Shown: positions 61,052 to 64,000 of the stretch, in pieces
Position numbering within the stretch: position 1 is the stretch's first letter
Layout: each line of letters begins with the position of its first letter
Source: Caprella mutica
Lineage: Eukaryota; Arthropoda; Malacostraca; Amphipoda; Caprellidae
Assembly: GCA_947561585.1 (NCBI GenBank)
Contig: CANNZV010002293.1
Location: forward strand, 122,453 to 186,452
Reading direction: 5' to 3'
Length of the DNA stretch: 64,000 nucleotides
Made by a program: the position numbers and the translations under genes
Notes under the pieces: model-generated
The model's input: only the letters and a program-made list of their open reading frames with translations
Database searches by the model: none
What the model was told of the DNA's origin: nothing

Positions 61052-61790
61052 ATTAATATATAATGCTATTTTCTCTTTTCGTTAATTCCACATTTTACGC
61101 ATTTTTCAATGCGATTTTACCACAAATATTACAGAATTACTTTGGAATGTATTTTACAATCATCAAGTTCTTTTTCTTTTTCATTTTGAGTGAATGCAAT
61201 GATATTTTACATCAAGAAAAACATCAGGGAAGGAAGTGTATAAGAAAAATAAAGAGTTAAGAATATTCACATCGGTTTCTTTAACTAACTGAAAATTATA
61301 CGATTGTTATCACTATTTTGAAATTAATATATTAATGTTTATAGATTGATGATTAGAGAGAGAAAATCTTTTCAATTGCCAATTAATTATGTATTTATAA
61401 TATAAACATTAAATTTGGAATAAAATCATAAAGAGATAAATAATAATTTTAAATGACTTCAAATAATATCAAACACGATCGAAGATATATAACTTCATAT
61501 GCATTTAAAACATTTGTCTAAATAATTCATATTTCATGTAATTAACTTAAAGTATTATTTATTTACATTTCCCTAGAATTTCAAAGGATTTGAGTAATTG
61601 AATTAAAACTCTGGAGGTTATAAATCAATAATTAAATTTCTTTTGTTAATTAGCCCAATTAAATTGAAGTCGTAGCCTCGAGACATAAAAGGATAATACT
61701 TTCTCTAATTGATAGAGAAATGAATGAATTATCTATTATGTGAATTACATAATAAAATATTCAATGTTTGTTTATACAATTATATATTGT

Positions 61791-61874
61791 GTTGTACCAG
61801 ATATTATTATGTTATATACTACTTGTTATCATGTTGTACCACATGTTATTATGTTATGTACCATTTGTTATCAT
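61791..61874 (+). repeat. 42-bp tandem duplication
   Basis: GTTGTACCAGATATTATTAT and its continuation to GTTATCAT is repeated once with a few changes. Each unit itself resembles two related halves of about 21 bp. Confidence 0.8.
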
Positions 61875-63920
61875 GTTACAGCACATCGCACACTTATTTT
61901 GTTCTGTCAGGCAACATTGTTAAACAAGTGACGTTAATGATTCGACAGCAAAAATTTTCGTTTCTTGTTCGAAGTTCTTTTAGTGATTTCTTCACTATGT
62001 GGTGCAGCCTATGTATGTTCTTAGTTAAGGACAGGGATGAATAAGAAGACACGATCCTTTCCTATGTTCTCCATTGAAAGATTAGAGATGACAAGTACAG
62101 AGTTAAACTTTTGGCGAAGAATTCAGGGAAGTCAAGTCTAATTGACACGTGCTAGACAAGAAGACGAATGGTAGAGTGAGGAGAAGCGTCTAGCGCTAGT
62201 AAGAGTACGACGGCCTGACGACAGTGGCCTGGAATAACCGAAAGCATCACCTTTTATAGCATTGAGGTGAAAGAGGGTAGACCTTACTACTACTTTGTTA
62301 AACTGTTATCCTCGTGCAAAGATTAGAGAGAGGTCAGCCTTTGAATAAACTTTAAGATGTTATTCCTTTGACAATCTCAGCTAATCAGTCGTAACAACAT
62401 TCAATAAATGTTGTTTTTAAGATTACAACAATCTCAACGTTAACAACAAGATTTCTCTGCAGCTGTTACAATACCAATATTAATAATAAAAATATTAATT
62501 ATTTAATTTTAATGAACACATTTTTAATAGTTAAGAACATTGCTTTTAACACTCTGTTTCAACATTTATTTCTCTTAGCCAAATTTGCCGTCCGTTACTT
62601 AATTGTGTCATTCAGTTATTCAAATATGGCATTTCATTAGGCGTAACTAATTTTGCGCTGTTCAAATCTGCACTTTATTATACGAGTCATCAACTTTCAT
62701 TCTCCTTTATCACAGCTGTTAATATTATTATATTAATAGACCTTTACTATTCATAATCAATTGAATTAGAATAATTTTCACAGATTAAAAAAAATTATAT
62801 TGTTAGATAATTATCTTAACTAAATTATTTTAATAAACGTTAACAGGACGATTATAATTAATGACGATTGTTGAAGTCAAGTGAAGTGAAAATCAGCTGT
62901 AAGATTTGAAGAATAATATTTGTTACACTGAATGTGTATTTGATAATGGTATAAAGACACAAAATAATAATACTCCACAAAAATTAAATCCTCCTAATAT
63001 TTTCATATTAAATTATTCCAAAATTGAAAATGCAAGAATCACAGGATGTTTCTCAAATTAATATACTAAATATAATGAATTTTCAAGTAAATATCATTAA
63101 AACAACAACCTGATGAAAAGTAATATCAATCAACCTGGAGCTGAACGGTGAAAATTAATCGATTGCAAGAAAAATTAACTAATCAAAAATAAAAACCTTC
63201 TTATAAAAGGACACATTCACAAATGTACCATTTACTCACATAAATTGCTTTACCAATATTCCAAAGTCCTTTGAAATAATATCAATGAAAAGCTGAAGCC
63301 ATGAGGCACTTCCCTAACAGAACATTTAGACAATTACGGCCAAATGAATATCTCACTAACTATATTTCTCGGGGGAAAATTTGAAATGCAATGTTCTGTA
63401 GATGGTGAATAATTTGCACAACTGTAGTTTGTTAGAAAGCGAATGTAGGGTAAATATTCTATCAAAAACTATTTAACTAAAGGCCTACTTGTGGTTGATA
63501 GATCCTTTACTCGATATTCTCGATAGGACTGACATATTTTTTATTATCGTTAAAATAATTCAATGTAATGAAGTCTCGATAATTTTTATAATTTAAAAAT
63601 CTACTTAACGGTTAAATAGATTTTTACTCTATTTATATTTCAATTTGGCCACATCAATGTTAAATCAATTCAATAAATCGTATTGAAATTCTTATGCAAA
63701 ATAACTTGAACTGCAAGCAAATGCATCTGTTATTATCTTTTAAATAACAATTTTTCATAATACCACATTATTCATTGTTGTCTCTATGATTATTCATTAT
63801 ATTTAGTGTTCATCTCAGATCTTTCAGTCGCGTTAAAATGGAGTTAGTAGAAGGACAGGAGAAGGACCAGTTTTCTATGAATTTCTTATAATCTTTATAA
63901 TGAATTAAAAACTTTATATT

Positions 63921-64000
63921 GAAGTAAACTTATTGTAGTGAAGAAAACACTCTATAGTGAAGTAAACCTATTGTAGTGAAGAAGACACTTTATAGTGAAG
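63921..64000 (+). repeat. 38-bp tandem repeat running out of the window
   Basis: GAAGTAAACTTATTGTAGTG starts at 63921 and 63959, and a third unit starts at 63997, period 38. The array continues past the window end. Confidence 0.9.

Larger units (their letters stand above)
59137..63916. other. Distal flank, no confident gene
   Basis: AT-rich. It contains the LINE 3' fragment at 60960-61051 and a 42-bp duplication at 61791-61874. The moderately GC-richer stretch 61900-62350 shows broken coding-like pieces (EDEW, SEEKRLALVRVRRPDDSGLE) that may be an old transposon remnant. Open frames at 60014, 60470, 61063 and 61724 are AT-driven and not supported. Confidence 0.5.

Noticed and set aside
61900..62350. 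GC-richer stretch with broken protein-like pieces
   Set aside because: Several stops in every frame and no family recognised; left as part of the flank description.
1..64000. tRNA or rRNA genes
   Set aside because: No cloverleaf with A- and B-box signals or rRNA-like segment was noticed by reading; a covariance-model scan would be decisive.

Overview
This is eukaryotic, AT-rich, intron/intergenic-type DNA. Arthropod Tc1/mariner and non-LTR remnants, dense minisatellites and the absence of any prokaryotic gene layout suggest an insect, possibly a hemipteran; this is inference and the species is not identified. No complete cellular protein gene is visible. The only long, nearly intact real reading frame is a Tc1/mariner-superfamily transposase at 57.8-58.9 kb. 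Most other long open frames lie inside tandem arrays whose unit length is a multiple of three, and they are artefacts.

The main feature is a giant imperfect inverted repeat. The left arm runs from the window start to about 22.36 kb. It reads, reverse-complemented, as the right arm from about 28.46 to 53.30 kb. Between them is a spacer of about 6.1 kb. By eye the arms are about 90% identical where conserved (80-85% near the outer end) and are interrupted by indels. Homology is still present at base 1, so the left arm probably continues outside the window.

The arms differ in informative ways. The left arm alone carries a 5'-truncated non-LTR retrotransposon (0.17-1.42 kb, perfect 10-bp target duplication), a decayed Tc1-like DD34E transposon with IR/DR ends (19.3-20.9 kb, TA duplication; the empty site survives in the right arm) and a small hairpin MITE (21.2 kb). 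The right arm alone carries an inverted-repeat element (29.1-30.1 kb) and an extra block of about 0.6 kb (34.4-35.0 kb). Both arms carry the same 24-bp satellite in inverted orientation: about 47 units on the left (9.67-10.79 kb) and about 244 on the right (39.0-44.85 kb), where it has acquired a 1728-bp higher-order repeat. In each arm the satellite lies between inverted copies of another repeat of about 240 bp. One patch (15.96-18.14 versus 31.75-33.27 kb) is not homologous between arms.

Several short coding-like islands occur once per arm, with stops or frameshifts in one copy and an open frame in the other. They look like duplicated exon or pseudogene fragments of unrecognised genes. The spacer is largely built of unrelated minisatellites (15-, 32-, 20- and 24-bp units), a small MITE with TAA duplications, and a strongly G-rich degenerate array.

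The right flank (53.3-64.0 kb) shows no match to sequence inside the window except a third copy of a short repeat at 54.1 kb and a retrotransposon 3'-end fragment at 61.0 kb. It contains the DD37E transposon (57.56-59.13 kb) and small tandem repeats, and it ends inside a 38-bp tandem repeat.
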